A DNA stretch of 64,000 nt from Uloborus plumipes (Eukaryota > Arthropoda > Arachnida > Araneae > Uloboridae): contig JAXGGA010001630.1 in the NCBI GenBank assembly GCA_038373865.1, positions 81,552 through 145,551 of the forward strand, given 5' to 3'. The position numbers and the translations under genes were made by a program. Shown piece after piece: positions 49,800-61,749 of the stretch. The first letter of the stretch is position 1; every line of letters begins with the position of its first letter. The notes beneath the pieces are model-generated. The model was given only the letters and a program-made list of their open reading frames with translations. It made no database searches and was not told the origin of the DNA.

Positions 49800-50075
49800 T
49801 CATAAAACAATTAGCTTCTCTTATTGCTTCGATTCGGCATACAATAGAAAACTAAATTCAACAAAATAGCAAAAAAAAATACAATATCGAGAAAGCAATA
49901 CACACATACTATTGATATTGAAATTCGAAGTCCATGCATCCTACAAGACTAAGACACTGACACTGAATGCCTAAATATAAAATTTTCCCTGCATGCAAGC
50001 TTATGGGCTACGAATGAAGGAAACTAAGTGATATGAAGTAAAAAATATTGAAGAAAAAAAAGAAAGAAAGAAAAA
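49800..50075. other. no gene seen
   Basis: AT-rich spacer ending in an AAAG-type simple repeat that abuts the next element copy. Confidence 0.4.
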
Positions 50076-50808
50076 TCTGGTATGGACCCCACACTACTTC
50101 GTTTTACGTGTAAATTTTTTAGTAGTTGCCTTAAGTGTTAAAAAAAGTGCTTGGAGTGGGCAAGGTAACAATTCAAATATTTACTCCCCTAATCTGCCAC
50201 GAAACAATGCAAAAAATATTTTACAATGGTTAATTTTCTAAATATTGCTGATTTTAATATCGTTCAGTGAATTTTTCGCAAAATATCGCCAATAGTGCCA
50301 AGTTGAACTCAAATTCAAAAAATAATTTTTTCGCCAAATTTGTCGCCAAGTTGGCGTCAAACACTTGGCGACATATCGCCAAGTGGTCGCGCTAATGCAT
50401 ATCGCTTGAGTCTGCATTGAAATTAACACTGATTTTTCCCCAAAAAAGGGGTAAAACACCCCCTTGAGAACATTCGAATGCAACCACAAGGGGAGGTGCA
50501 CAACTGGACCATCCTCAGAGCCTACATACCAAGCTTGAAGCTTCTACGGCACATAGTTTTTGAGTTATGCGACACACATACATACGTACATACAGACGTC
50601 ACGAGAAAACTCGTTGTAATTAACTCGGGGGTGGTTGAAAAGGATTTTTCGGCTGCTTATATGTTGGTAGGTACATATGCACGTGCTGACAGGTCGAAAA
50701 AACTACTGAACATTCATTCGGGGGTGAGCAAAATCAAAATTTAGACTCAAATTTGAGTGATTTTTTTTCGCGAACACAATACCTCCTTTTCTACGTAAAA
50801 GGAAAGGG
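50076..50808 (+). mobile_element. Copy C of the ~825-bp TIR family
   Basis: Same sense and content as copy A from the CTGGTATGGACCCCACACTA block to the terminal CCTTTTCTACGTAAAAGGAA. The left terminal hairpin is missing and replaced by an AAAG repeat. The 50478-50744 frame shares about 50 C-terminal residues with copies A and B. Confidence 0.78.
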
Positions 50809-50976
50809 AAAATGGAGAAATTTCTTTATTAAGCAACTAAAAAGCGTTTACACTATGAAATATTCACCAAAATCGAGTTTCGCGCAATGACTGAATTGCT
50901 GATCTATGGGAGCAATTTCTGTACGAAAAAGTTGCTTAAAACACAGCAATCTCATGGTATGTCAGAGGGGGGAAAT

Positions 50977-51253
50977 CTGGTATGGACCCCACACTACTTC
51001 CTTTTACGTGTAAATTTCTTAGTAGATGCTTTAAGTGTTAAAATAGAGCTAGGAGTGAGCAAGATAACAATTCAATCATTCATTAACTCAGGGGTGGTCG
51101 AAAAGGATTTTTCGACTGGATGCTGGTAGGTACTTATGCACGTGCTGACAGGTCGAAACAACTACTCAACATTCATTCGGGGGTGAGCAAAATCAAAATG
51201 TAGACCAAAATTTTTTCACGATCACAATACTTTGCTGCGTAAAAGGAAGCAAA
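50977..51253 (+). mobile_element. Copy D of the same family, internally deleted
   Basis: Starts CTGGTATGGACCCCACACTA and runs through GGAGTGAGCAAGATAACAAT. It then jumps to the TTAACTCAGGGGTGGTCGAA part, skipping the GCCAAGT palindromes, and ends near TGCGTAAAAGGAAG. Confidence 0.75.
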
Positions 51254-52264
51254 AAACAACTCGATTGGGAAGTGGCAAGTGGATTGAGAAAAAAAGAGTA
51301 ATTTTTGTGTGTACTCTTATGTAAACAACTAATTTCATTAAAAGTAGACGTTTCTTAATTTGCTCTCATATTACAAAGTTAAATTTTAATAAGTGTTTCC
51401 AGGTAAAAATGGGCATAGTGCAGCTGGCGAGATTTTTTATTCTTGCCCAGAAATATTTACAGACTAATAGTTGTTATGCTTGCCAAACTACACAGAAGGC
51501 ACAGCCAAAACATCTGAAGATGAATCCGCCGCTAAATCTAAACAAACATTACAACTAAAACAAAACACGTAAAACGAAGTGCGTTTCAAAAAGCTCCCAC
51601 CCTCTCATTCATTACATGCACCACAGTGCAACTATTTACTTTTACTTTCTCAATTATGTTGTTTTTAAGCGTTAAAATAAACAAAGCTGGGACGTTTTCG
51701 CAATGTTTGGAAAGGTGAACAGAAAAAATATTAAGTAAGGAGCTAGTCAAGAAATGAGTAAATTAATTTTAATTCAAAGAAAACTAGCTGTCGTGGCCGT
51801 CACGAAACTTTCTTCTATATCTATCTTATGAATTCCGGTTACAAAATAAAATAAGTACTCGCCCGAGTAATTGGAGACAGCTACAATTTCCCAATTATCG
51901 TAATAACCCTGCAAATGCAGAATCAATGAGCGAAATTGGAAATCATTGCAAAAGCCTTGTTTAGATTAATTGCAAACATTTTATTTGTTAGTAAAAATAA
52001 ATTGGCAACAGTTAAAAATTTCAAATCATTGAAAGTTTTCAGCTGTTTTGATAATTAAATAGCGTGAAAGCGATTTTTTAATGAATTAATTTTTCGCATT
52101 GTTGACTAAGCGCAAAAATCACCCCACCCTCCACCTGGGGCGATTGGCACCAAAATTTAATCCATGCTTGCTTCCATATTGGGTTAGTGTTATTCCAAAT
52201 TTCATTCAAATCGCAGCAATATTTCCCGAGATACAGTAGGTGCAATGACAAAATAAGCACTTTT

Positions 52265-52717
52265 GATTGCTCCACCCCCCTTTGAGATATTGACACACAA
52301 ATTGAATCAGCACCTGTACTCAATAGGGTCTACCTATGGACTAATTTTCGTTTGATTCCGCCGGTTACTTCCTGAGATATAGCAGTCACCCTCGCGCAGA
52401 ACACGTGCGATTGCTCCACCCCCCTTCGAGATATTGACAAACAAATTGAATCAGCACCTGTACTCAGTAGGGTCTACCTATGGACCAATTTTCGTTTGAT
52501 TCCGCCGGTTACTTCCTGAGATATAGCAATCACCCCGCGCAGAACACGTGCGATTGCTCCACCCCCTTGGAGATATTGACAAACAAATTGAATCAGCACC
52601 TGTACTCAGTAGGGTCTACCTATGGACCAATTTTCGTTTAATTCCGCCGGTTACTTCCTGAGATATAGCAATCACCCCCGCGCAGAACACGTGCGATTGC
52701 TCCACCCCCCTTGGAGG
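52265..52717. repeat. ~143-bp tandem repeat, 3.1 copies
   Basis: GATTGCTCCACCCCC starts units at 52265, 52410, 52552 and a partial one at 52695. Units 2 and 3 are nearly identical; unit 1 differs at several sites. Each holds CAGCACCTGTACTCAGTAGG and GCCGGTTACTTCCTGAGATA. Confidence 0.9.
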
Positions 52718-52719
52718 AA

Positions 52720-52996
52720 TTCGCTAAACAAAGTCAGGTGCACCAGTTCACATGGTGGTACATATGTGCAAAAATTTTTGTTCGATTTCATTCAGTAGTT
52801 TTTGCTCTAGCGCGGTCACAAAAACTGGTCACACACATACAGACTCACAGACACACAGACAGACAGACATTTTCCAAAAATGGTCGAAATGGACTCAGCG
52901 CACCTCAAAACGTGCAAATCCGTCAAAATTCGACATTCGAAAATTTTCACGAAACCGATACTTTCTTCTATATATTAGATATAAAAGAAAGTAAAA
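52720..52996 (+). mobile_element. 3' end of an element with a terminal hairpin
   Basis: Downstream of the 143-bp repeats is a CACAGACAGACAGACA tract, then GTCAAAATTCGACATTC, and a 35-nt hairpin at 52959-52993 (TACTTTCTTCTATAT, loop ATTAG, ATATAAAAGAAAGTA; one mismatch). A related CTTTCTTCTATATCTATC end lies near 51808-51826. Class unknown. Confidence 0.5.
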
Positions 52997-53231
52997 ATAA
53001 ATAATTAAATAAACTTCAAAAAAAAAAAAAAAAAAAGAAATAATAATTCACTTAAAAGAAGGGCAGACTGCTCTCCACTGAATCCAAGTTTTAAAAACTG
53101 CTTACTTTTATTCCACTGAAGCTGTAACACTATTTCAAAATTCAATAACAAAATTCTAACCTAGTGAAGATTTTATATTTAGCACCAAAATTAAGAGGAG
53201 AACATTAGTGTATTTCCAAAAACATTAGTGA

Positions 53232-54305
53232 GTTCTGAAGCACGTAGTAATTAAAAAATTACGTTTACATCTAAACATTATTCAGCCTGTATGCACATTA
53301 CCTCCTACGAACCAGTGGTTGGAAAAACTACATTTCTTTTGTAGCGAACTACAACTACTTTGTTATAAATGTAGTTAACTACAGCTACAACTACTTTATT
53401 TTAAATGCAGCGACTACAAACTATTTTTGAATTGTAGTCGCTACTTCGCTACTTTTTAAAAAATAAATAAAAAGCATATACCGTTTGATAATTGACGTGA
53501 AAAATTCGAAAAGTGGTTTACATTAATAAATTAGCTCATCTGCATATGAAACAGAAGTGGGAATAGTCTTTGAATTCATTTGTTACTTTTCCTTTTGCAC
53601 CTTTTTTTTTTTTTTTTTTTGCTAAAATTTGTTCTTTTTAGATTTTTTTTTACAATTTTTACGAATATTCGCCACAGGAAAAGATTCATAAGTTGAAAGA
53701 TTGAAAGAATTCAACATTCAATTCTTTTTTTTTTTTATTTCTTGCCAGGAAATATTTAGGAACATGAAAATTATTTGAAGGAATGTAAAAATTATGATGC
53801 CAAATAAACCAATGGCATCAAACAGATAAAATGTGTTACGTCAAAATGATGTGTCAAAGATCAGCCCTTTTTTTATATGTTTCTTATTTCTCACTGCGGT
53901 CCGCTGCTGTACTCGTCCAACATTTGCCCGTCAAAATCGATTAAACCTTGTTTTTTACCTTCGTTCTATTTTTTTTAATTTTTTTCATTCTTATTTATTA
54001 TTTTTTTTTTAATTTAAAAGTTTCCAGAAATCGCTACAAACTGCTATTTTTTGTATCGCGCTACTCACTACTCTACACTACAAACTACTAAAAAATGTAG
54101 CTACTACAGTAGTTTCGCTACTTGTAACGCGCTACTTCCGACCACTGCTACGAACGTAAAGGCATCGAACAACCAACAATGTAGACTGAAAGCAATGTCG
54201 TACATTGGCGACCATTTTCCAGATTTATTGCCAGAACGGAAAAACAATGTAATATTGAAACTGACACAATTGGCTTGGGATATTTCAGAACGAGTTTTTA
54301 TTTAA
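53232..54305 (+). pseudogene. small ORF split by a hAT MITE; BESS-like end
   Basis: Removing the MITE and one target duplication (joining 53312 to 54156) leaves one open frame of 27 plus 49 codons, ending TAA at about 54303. The C-terminal part, MSYIGDHFPDLLPERKNNVI then LKLTQLAWDIS, has the length and hydrophobic spacing of a BESS motif from MADF-BESS regulators. It has no start codon; ATTATTCAG near 53275-53283 could be a 3' splice acceptor, so it may be the last exon of a broken gene. No MADF domain was found upstream. Confidence 0.3.
53313..54147. mobile_element. 835-bp hAT MITE with 8-bp target duplication
   Basis: Ends CAGTGGTTGG and CCGACCACTG are flanked by CTACGAAC at 53305-53312 and 54148-54155, an exact 8-bp duplication. 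Subterminal sequence is full of GTAGC/GCTAC repeats (GTAGTCGCTACTTCGCTACT, GCTACTTGTAACGCGCTACT), a common hAT style. T-rich interior, no ORF. Confidence 0.9.
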
Positions 54306-54309
54306 AAAA

Positions 54310-56427
54310 ATATTTTTCTAAATGCAATGATTTGGAAAGGGAGGGAAAACAAAGGAAAAAAAAACGAAGTTTGTGTACATGGTGAGATAGTAAGTTCAAA
54401 AAAAGAAAAAGAAAGAAAAGAGTATACCATCTCAAAATAGAACCAAGCTCATTAGGTCAAAATGAAACGGACGCTAGAGAGAGAAAAAAAGCGAATAAAA
54501 ATTTTTGCTACATGCAATTAAACGAGAATTTTACTCTTCTAGGAACTATTCTCCTTTATTATGTCAAATCTTACTGAAAAGTAAAGGAGTAATTAGACCA
54601 GGAGAGAATCATTAATTTTAACTTAAAATGGCATAATGATTTGCTTAATTTTTACCTCAAATACATTAACAATCCTTCTTTTTTCAGTTTTTCTCTCCTG
54701 AATTGAGCGTTGAGTTTTCATTAATTTAACAGAGAATTTTTGCCAATTAGACTAAGCAAAGTAACTAAAAACGCAAAGGCAAGCTGTTCAATACAATTTG
54801 TCATTTTGATGTAAATGTGACTCTAGTTCAGCGTTTCTAAACCTTTTTTGGCCATGAACCGGTAAAATCTGTAAAAAGAGTAGCAGAGTAGTATTTATTT
54901 ATTTATATTTTTTGATACTTTTTTTAGCAAAAAACATTTTTTGGTTAACTTTCTTTTTGAAAAAAACATTTTAAAAAATTGTTTTCGTAAAAAAATGTTA
55001 TTCTCTAATTTTTTTAGTGGAAAAAAAATAGCTTGAGTACACCCCCCCCCCCCCTACGCATGATTCTACCGGCGCCCATGAGCATCATTAGTAATTGAAG
55101 TGGGGGAGGGGGATGAACACGTCAGAAAAAAAATGTCAAAATTTTCAGTTACTAACTGTCTGGTCTAAATTGCATTGTAAACAATATGTAGCTTCTAGTA
55201 ACAGCAGCAACTAAGGTATATGTACACACTTGAAATCTCAAAATTCGTCCAAAATATCATTTTTTTTTTTTATTTTCTTAAAATGTTCTCCAATCTGTTA
55301 GCTTTCAAACAATACTAAGATGTAGTCAATATTTGAAATATTTCTCGAGTTACAAGGGTTTTTCTTTTGGTGTTGCCATAGCTTACAAAGTGTTTCGAAA
55401 TCTTTAAACTCAATTTCTGAAGCATTGCTATTTTGCCATATGCTACATTCTTCCAAACATAACTACACAACAGTGAATTCATCTACCTCAATTATTTTAG
55501 TACCATTGGATTCTGCATAGTTGAGCAGATGTGGTCTGCCTCAATCAGAGCTGTAACTGGAAAAGTACATTTTTAATGGATTTTTAAAATTCAAGATTTC
55601 GGGAAAAATCTTGATTTTTTTTGTCCTTCTGTGGTTAAAACTATCAGTAAAAAAATCTACTTTCTCTAGAATCTTTATTGAGGAAGACCACACGAAGGGT
55701 AATATTAGGAACATTTTTTGATAAAAAATTGTGTTCCTAAACCAATTTGCTTTTAAGATATCGTGTTTAGAAAAATGTGCTAATTAGCTCATTAAATCTT
55801 AATTAGTGACTATTTATTTAAGTTTTTTTCAGATTTTTATGTCGAAAATGTTTTAACCATACACCAGTGACCTACTGTTAAAAAATTGGATTTTTAGAGT
55901 GAAAAATTAAAAAAAAATGTCCAAGTGTGTACGTATACCTTAAAAGAAAAAAAAAACATATGCGGAAATGTCCGACTCTACGTCATTAGTTCGCGACGCC
56001 TACTCCACTGACATTAGTGATTCATCTTTATGCGTGGAGACAAGAAACATTTCAAACTCACAAAATAGCATATAATGCAGATAAAAATAGGTTTGTTCGT
56101 CTTGGAAACACATTCCGCCTAATACTTGCACCTTGCGCTATAGGCGTACCGCAAATTAAAATGCAATGAAGAAAACAGTTACATCGCTGTTTTGAATTTG
56201 CAAAAAACGGATCATATTTGAGGAGCATTCCTGTTTATGCTAAGTTTTTTTTTTAAAATGACCTTAATACACCATATTTGGTTTTCAACTAGTCGCTGTT
56301 TTGACCTTGGTTATGACATGTTTTAATGACATACAACTTAGTAAAAAAAAAAAAAAAATATACACATTTTGAAAAGGATTCAAGTATTTTTTCAAAAATG
56401 TCAACTTTTTCCTTGCATTTTCTGCAA

Positions 56428-56458
<31 letters not shown>

Positions 56459-58235
56459 CACCAAACAGAAATGTTGACAGCATGTAAAATAAACATTTTT
56501 TGGACATTAAAATATTGGACTTTTACAAGGCTGAGCATTAAAAACAAAATACAAATCATGCTTTTAAAGCTCATGACGATTTCATAAACTCATTGCCAAG
56601 TAAAAAAACAAACAAACAAAAAAAAAAAATCCAGTGTAATAGAGACATAGAAACATATCGAGAGACACTGTTAAATATTGTATTTTAGTTATTCCCAAGA
56701 GTTGGATGGTGATAATTGTTCCCAAATAGTTGTGATTATTATCGAAAACCACAGAATATTAACGATTGCATTTTTCAAATGTATATTTTTAAAGAAAACA
56801 AAGCAGATAATCTCAAAAACTCAGCACTGAACACTTAATTAAAAATAAAAACTGGGTGTATGAAGGGAAATCGCACTAACTAGATCAGCGGTTCTCAAAC
56901 TTATTAGGCCACGGAATACTTAGTACTATCCATTAGTAAATGGCATTTACTTCAAGGATCCCTAATCTAGTTAATGACTGGACGAAAATGTTAACGATCT
57001 GGAAGTGAGATGTTAATTATTCATTATGATAATTACTTTCTTCCATATAGAAGAAATTTGAGGAGGAAACTTGAATTTAGTGCTTTTGTTAAATGTTTAA
57101 CAACAAAATGGGGGATTGGCTTTTGCAGGAACAGGCGTCTCTAATAAAGACAATTCTGTTGAAACGCCAAAAAAGACTTCAAAAGTAAAAAAAAACTAAA
57201 ATTATTGAAAACTCTTTGTTGTCAATGTAAGAACATAAACTATCCTCGATAAACTTTAAAAAAAAAAAAAAAAAATAAAATAAAATTAGGATTTACTATA
57301 ATGGAAAGGAGAATCAGTTGTCACACTCGGGGTACTGGTAACTAGGAATTTTCTGTTTTTTTTTTTTTTTTTTGGTCACTCCTGCGAACAGTCATGCAAC
57401 ATCCCAACACTGGGTCATATGACATAAACCCGATATGTTGTCTTAATAAGGCCACCAGAGTCCTACTGATGCCAAACATGGCCATTTTGAGCTACAGTCT
57501 ACTTCTCTACAGTTATCAAAAATTTCAGGAAAAAATTATGACACAAAATGACATTGTTCTTTTTGAATTCGTCAACTACATATTTTACTTTTTAGAACAA
57601 TTAATTTTTTCCACATGAGTAAACTAGTGAACCATCACTGTGAAACAAGATCAAGCAATTTTGTAAGACTCTTCTGTAAAAACTGTAGTTATAATTTTGC
57701 CTTTTGGTGACAACCTGCTTGTTGATAGCTATTTATCATCAGTTAGGCCTCCCGATGGAGATAAAATCACGATCTAGCGAATTTTAGCTCTGTCACACAG
57801 AAAACTGGAGTTTGGCCATTTTGGTGTCATGGGCCCTTTTCGGAGCACCATTCTTTTCCCATAGCTTGGTGTTTTCTTTATTTGTAACTGTGTACCCATC
57901 TTCAAATTTTAAATTTCAGCAGTTGATCTTATTTGCTTCTAGAGAAAAAAAACACACACACACGTACCACGGCCGTACACGTACCCCTCAAAAAGAAAAA
58001 GAGCGAGAATAGGAAGAAAAAGAAAGGAAAAGGTAAAAAAAAAAAAAAACAGAGATAAGTTTAAACAGATCGTAATAACATCAAAATGACACCAGACACA
58101 TAATCAAGAGTGGGAAAAATCATAGCCTGGAGGCAAAACCATGTACCAATCCCCAGTGGCTTTTCTATCGTTCAGTGAAACAAACTTTATCAAATATAGA
58201 CAATTGCTGGAGATACGCGTGAAAGCATTTTCCCT
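54310..58235. other. no gene seen; homopolymers and possible hAT ends
   Basis: AT-rich. Sequences resembling hAT left ends occur at about 54829 (CAGCGTTTCTAAACCTTTTT) and 56886 (CAGCGGTTCTCAAACTTATT), without right ends I could pair. C run at about 55041-55054; A runs near 56345, 56430 and 57260. Confidence 0.4.
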
Positions 58236-58238
58236 TAC

Positions 58239-58500
58239 AGCAAATAACCAAACCATAAATAAGTGGAAAGTATGATTTTCCGAAACGATAATCGAATGCA
58301 CAACACAAAAAAATAAGACGAGCCCAAACATGCGTGAAACGAATGGGCAGAAGAGCGTAAAAAGCTTTTGCGGGTGGCTTTTTGCTTTTGCGTAGCCCGC
58401 GCAGCGCTAGTGCGATATAGCTGTCCGGCTTCCGAAAGGTTTATGGCATGGAAGGCAAACAAATGGACTGGAATTAAGAATTGGAGAAATAAACGCATTC
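58239..58500 (-). other. candidate upstream non-coding first exon/promoter region
   Basis: The exon at 46730 begins with a real-looking acceptor, so a 5' exon is needed upstream. This stretch is richer in GC and CpG than its surroundings (CGCACTAGCGCTGCGCGGGC at its core on the minus strand) and ends with a plausible donor, GCT|GTAAGG, at 58239/58238. Its own short ORF would run into an early stop if spliced to 46730, so it would be 5' UTR. Position and composition only. Confidence 0.2.
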
Positions 58501-61190
58501 GATGGAGGCTGCAGAGGGGAACTTTCCTTTTTGCTTTGCGATGGAAATGGCGAAGGGTTGGGGAGTTCAGGAAACAGGATACAAGTTGAAAAAGCGAAAA
58601 ATTATACTGCTTAAAAATTTCATAAAATATTGTTGTGTAAATGATGAAGAGCTGAAATATCTCAGTTATCGGGATTGCATTCTGATGAAAGATCCTAGCA
58701 AATACTGGCAGTCCCTATTTGAGGTATAGGCGACTTCCTGAAATTCACAATAAAGTTTCTAAACCCTCTTCTTAAAATCACGTAAAAACTCCTTATTGGC
58801 ACAATTGGAGACAATACAGTTGAACATCTTCAAAACGATCTTTAAGGGACCTTTAAAATCAGTTCGTCTCATCCGAAGAAGTATACACACTACAAGCCAT
58901 AAGATGGGAGGGCAATACAGGGAAAATACAATAAAGGGACAAAATGCAAAATAGGAGGGAAATGCAATAAATATTTTCAAGCGTGATCGAATTAACGAGA
59001 TTGAACTATAAATTCAATATTCAATATTTATTCAACATGACGTTCAACTGTATTCTTTTTTTTTTTTTTTTGTCTTTTCGTCGTTTTTTCTCTTTGGAAG
59101 TTAGTGTGTGTGCAACATGCGATGCATTTTATCATTCGGTTAAACACGGAGCCTCATTCTGTAACTTGAGAATTTCCTCCTTCCCAAGATATTAATTTCC
59201 GGGAGCATTTGCCGACGGAAGAAATGAAAGCAATTTGATTACTAAAAAAATGATTAAAAGTTTATCACATAATCAAGTACGGTCCAAGTTCTTGGAGGCA
59301 GCCTTTTTCGGCTCTACGGACATTTGGCCTTCCGGACTTTTTGCCCTCCGAATGATTGACAGGTGAGGTACCCTCACGCTTGAGTGATCTCCCTACAGAG
59401 TAGGAAGGGAAAAGGCGTACGGATTTTTTTCCCTATCAGTCCCCAAGACCTCGTGACATCTTCACCCCGACCCCCTTATCAGCACGTGGCGACTCAGATT
59501 TCACATTTCAGTGGCTTGCTTTTGCTCGGACACTGGGAGTAATGTCGTCGACAGAATTTTTGATATTTTTTGCTGATAAATTGGAAATTGTTTCTTTATT
59601 TGATTTTATTCCGAAAGAATAATAACGAATCCCGATTTGTGATAACCTGCGTGACTTTTTGTATGCGATTTTCCAATAACATTATTTTTCGATGGCCTAC
59701 TTATATTTTCTCCGTAAATTAATTTTATATTGACATTGGGAAATAAAAGTTAAATTGGTCCTTTTTCCTTTCTTTTTTTTTTTGGGGGGGGGGGGGGACC
59801 TGGTTTTTGAAAAAATGTTGTATTTATTTCTCCAACTTGAAATAGTTTTAATCAGTAATACGTGTAATCAATAAAGTGACCAGTTTTCAAAATCGTGATG
59901 AAATATGAATTTTCTTTAGTAATCAATGGATGGTTTCGGACTTCGCTTTGGCTTCAAATTTCTACTTTTATTGTTTGTATGACTGGCATTTAGTGACCAC
60001 GTGATCCATTGCGTCATAGGCAGTAAAATTAACTCTGGAATTTAATAATACCGTCTGCTTTTTTCGCGTGTCTAAATACAGTGCTTATTTCGTTGATCAA
60101 CATTTTTTTTTCGTCTTTTAATAATATACGTGTATATTTTTAATTTATTACAATTGTTGATTTAATTTGCAATAATTTGTTTTACTTTTTTTGTTTTTTG
60201 CCTTCAACCAATCTCTCTCTCTTTTTTTTTTGCTTAATTTTATCCTCGGGTTTTTGGAATTGGTTTTCCGCATTCAAGAATTAAACAAGAAATCTGGAAA
60301 TTAAGTATTTTGGTGTTTAAGACAGGTTAGGCGACCTATTTTTTTTTAATTTTTTTTTAAATCTGTTTTGAGACATTTAGATAGTCCCAATATTATTCTT
60401 TCTAAACTTGGAAAAAAAATTTATCGATGAATTATTTAGAAAACTAGAAGACATTTAATGAGCGCAAATGCACTACTTTTAGTGAAATTTATTTTTTCTT
60501 TCTTAGTTTTCTCAGAACCACGTTTTCGAAATTTTCATTTACGCAAACAGTTGTGAGGAAAAAAATTACTAAAAACATTTGAAACTTGGCAAATATGGTT
60601 ATTGTTTATATTGCTCTGATAAAAAGGTCTAAAAGCTGGTGTAGATGCAATATGTGGGTTTTAAACAATGATGTATTAAAGTTATTTGAAAAAAAAAAAA
60701 AACAAAACAAAAAAAAACCTGATGACACATTCTAGACATAATGCATGATTAAAAATATAAAAAATGAGATATCAACTTTCACTCTATCTAAGAATAGACA
60801 TACAATACTAACCGCCAATCTTGTCGAGAAAATCGCTAGATATGTACAAACATTTAGAAACAAACTTCCAATCTAGAGAAAAACTAGAAATTCTTGAATT
60901 TTAAATTTTCTGTAAAAGTAGCATTCTGAAATTTTCAGCGGGAAAAAAAAAATATCATAATGTAATTCACAGCTCCTGATGAACAGCTTCAATCTGACTC
61001 TATACAGCAAGTTTTAATTTGATTTGATATGATATTGCTATTTTTTTAAAAGATGCAAAATTTTTATTTTTTATTTAATTTATGTACTTTAATTCATTTT
61101 TCATTTAGTTCGTATATGTTAAATGTATAGTATTGTAGGTTGTTTTACATGAGTTTGTTCGTTTGCAAGTGATAAATAAGCTTACGCAAT
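58501..61190. other. no gene recognised
   Basis: The 58502-58729 plus-strand frame (75 codons) has no domain I know. GC is raised at about 59280-59530. A G run follows a T run at about 59775-59800. No exon could be supported. Confidence 0.35.
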
Positions 61191-61204
61191 TTTAGTGCGT
61201 TATG

Positions 61205-61745
61205 AGCTGTCTAAAGCTATCTCTTAGCATCTGCTTTAAGTTTATACGACATTTTAAATCAATTTCTAAATACAGAACATAACACAACCTTTCATACCGA
61301 AATACAAAGGTATTTTTCCAATATTGTGCCCGTCTCATCAAAAAAAAGTCTGGATTACACGTAACGCATGGCCTCTTTTGCCACGTGCTACGTGCAATCC
61401 AGACTAAAATAAAAACGAGTACAGGGGGGGGGGGGGACTTCTGCAAAAATTTGAAACTAAAAAAAAGGTGAAATTGTTCATTGTTTTAAAAATGCGGTTC
61501 ACTGTTTGCCCAAGATTTCGACGGTCGTTTGTTTGTGGTAAATATGTGCGCGTCATTTTAGTCGTTGTGTGCAATTCCAAAGCAATCTATAAGCATCTGC
61601 TTTTAGTTTACCACATTTTTAATCAATTTCAAAAAAGAATTAGTGCACAGCCTTTCAAAGTGAAATACGAAGGCATTTTTTCCAAATAATGAGTAATCAG
61701 CCAAAAAAAATCTCGATTACACGTAGCACGTGGCCTCTTTAATAC
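61205..61745. repeat. ~360-bp-spaced direct duplication
   Basis: A block from AGCATCTGCTTtAAGTTTA through AATCAATTTC, CAnCCTTTCA, GAAATAC and CGATTACACGTAgC-like sequence to GTGGCCTCTTT occurs near 61228-61378 and 61593-61742. The first copy carries an extra complementary arm that makes a hairpin. Confidence 0.65.
61348..61404 (-). ncRNA. miRNA-like hairpin (candidate)
   Basis: 25-bp stem with a 7-nt loop: GTCTGGATTACACGTAACGC at the left end mirrors GCTACGTGCAATCCAGAC at the right. Of four mismatches, three become G-U pairs if transcribed from the minus strand. It is shorter than a usual animal pre-miRNA and may simply be a MITE. Confidence 0.25.
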
Positions 61746-61749
61746 GTAG

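Noticed and set aside
58368..58729. Two plus-strand ORFs in a GC-richer patch, considered as a gene
   Set aside because: They overlap in different frames, match no family I know and lack convincing splice partners; the patch fits better as promoter/5' UTR sequence.
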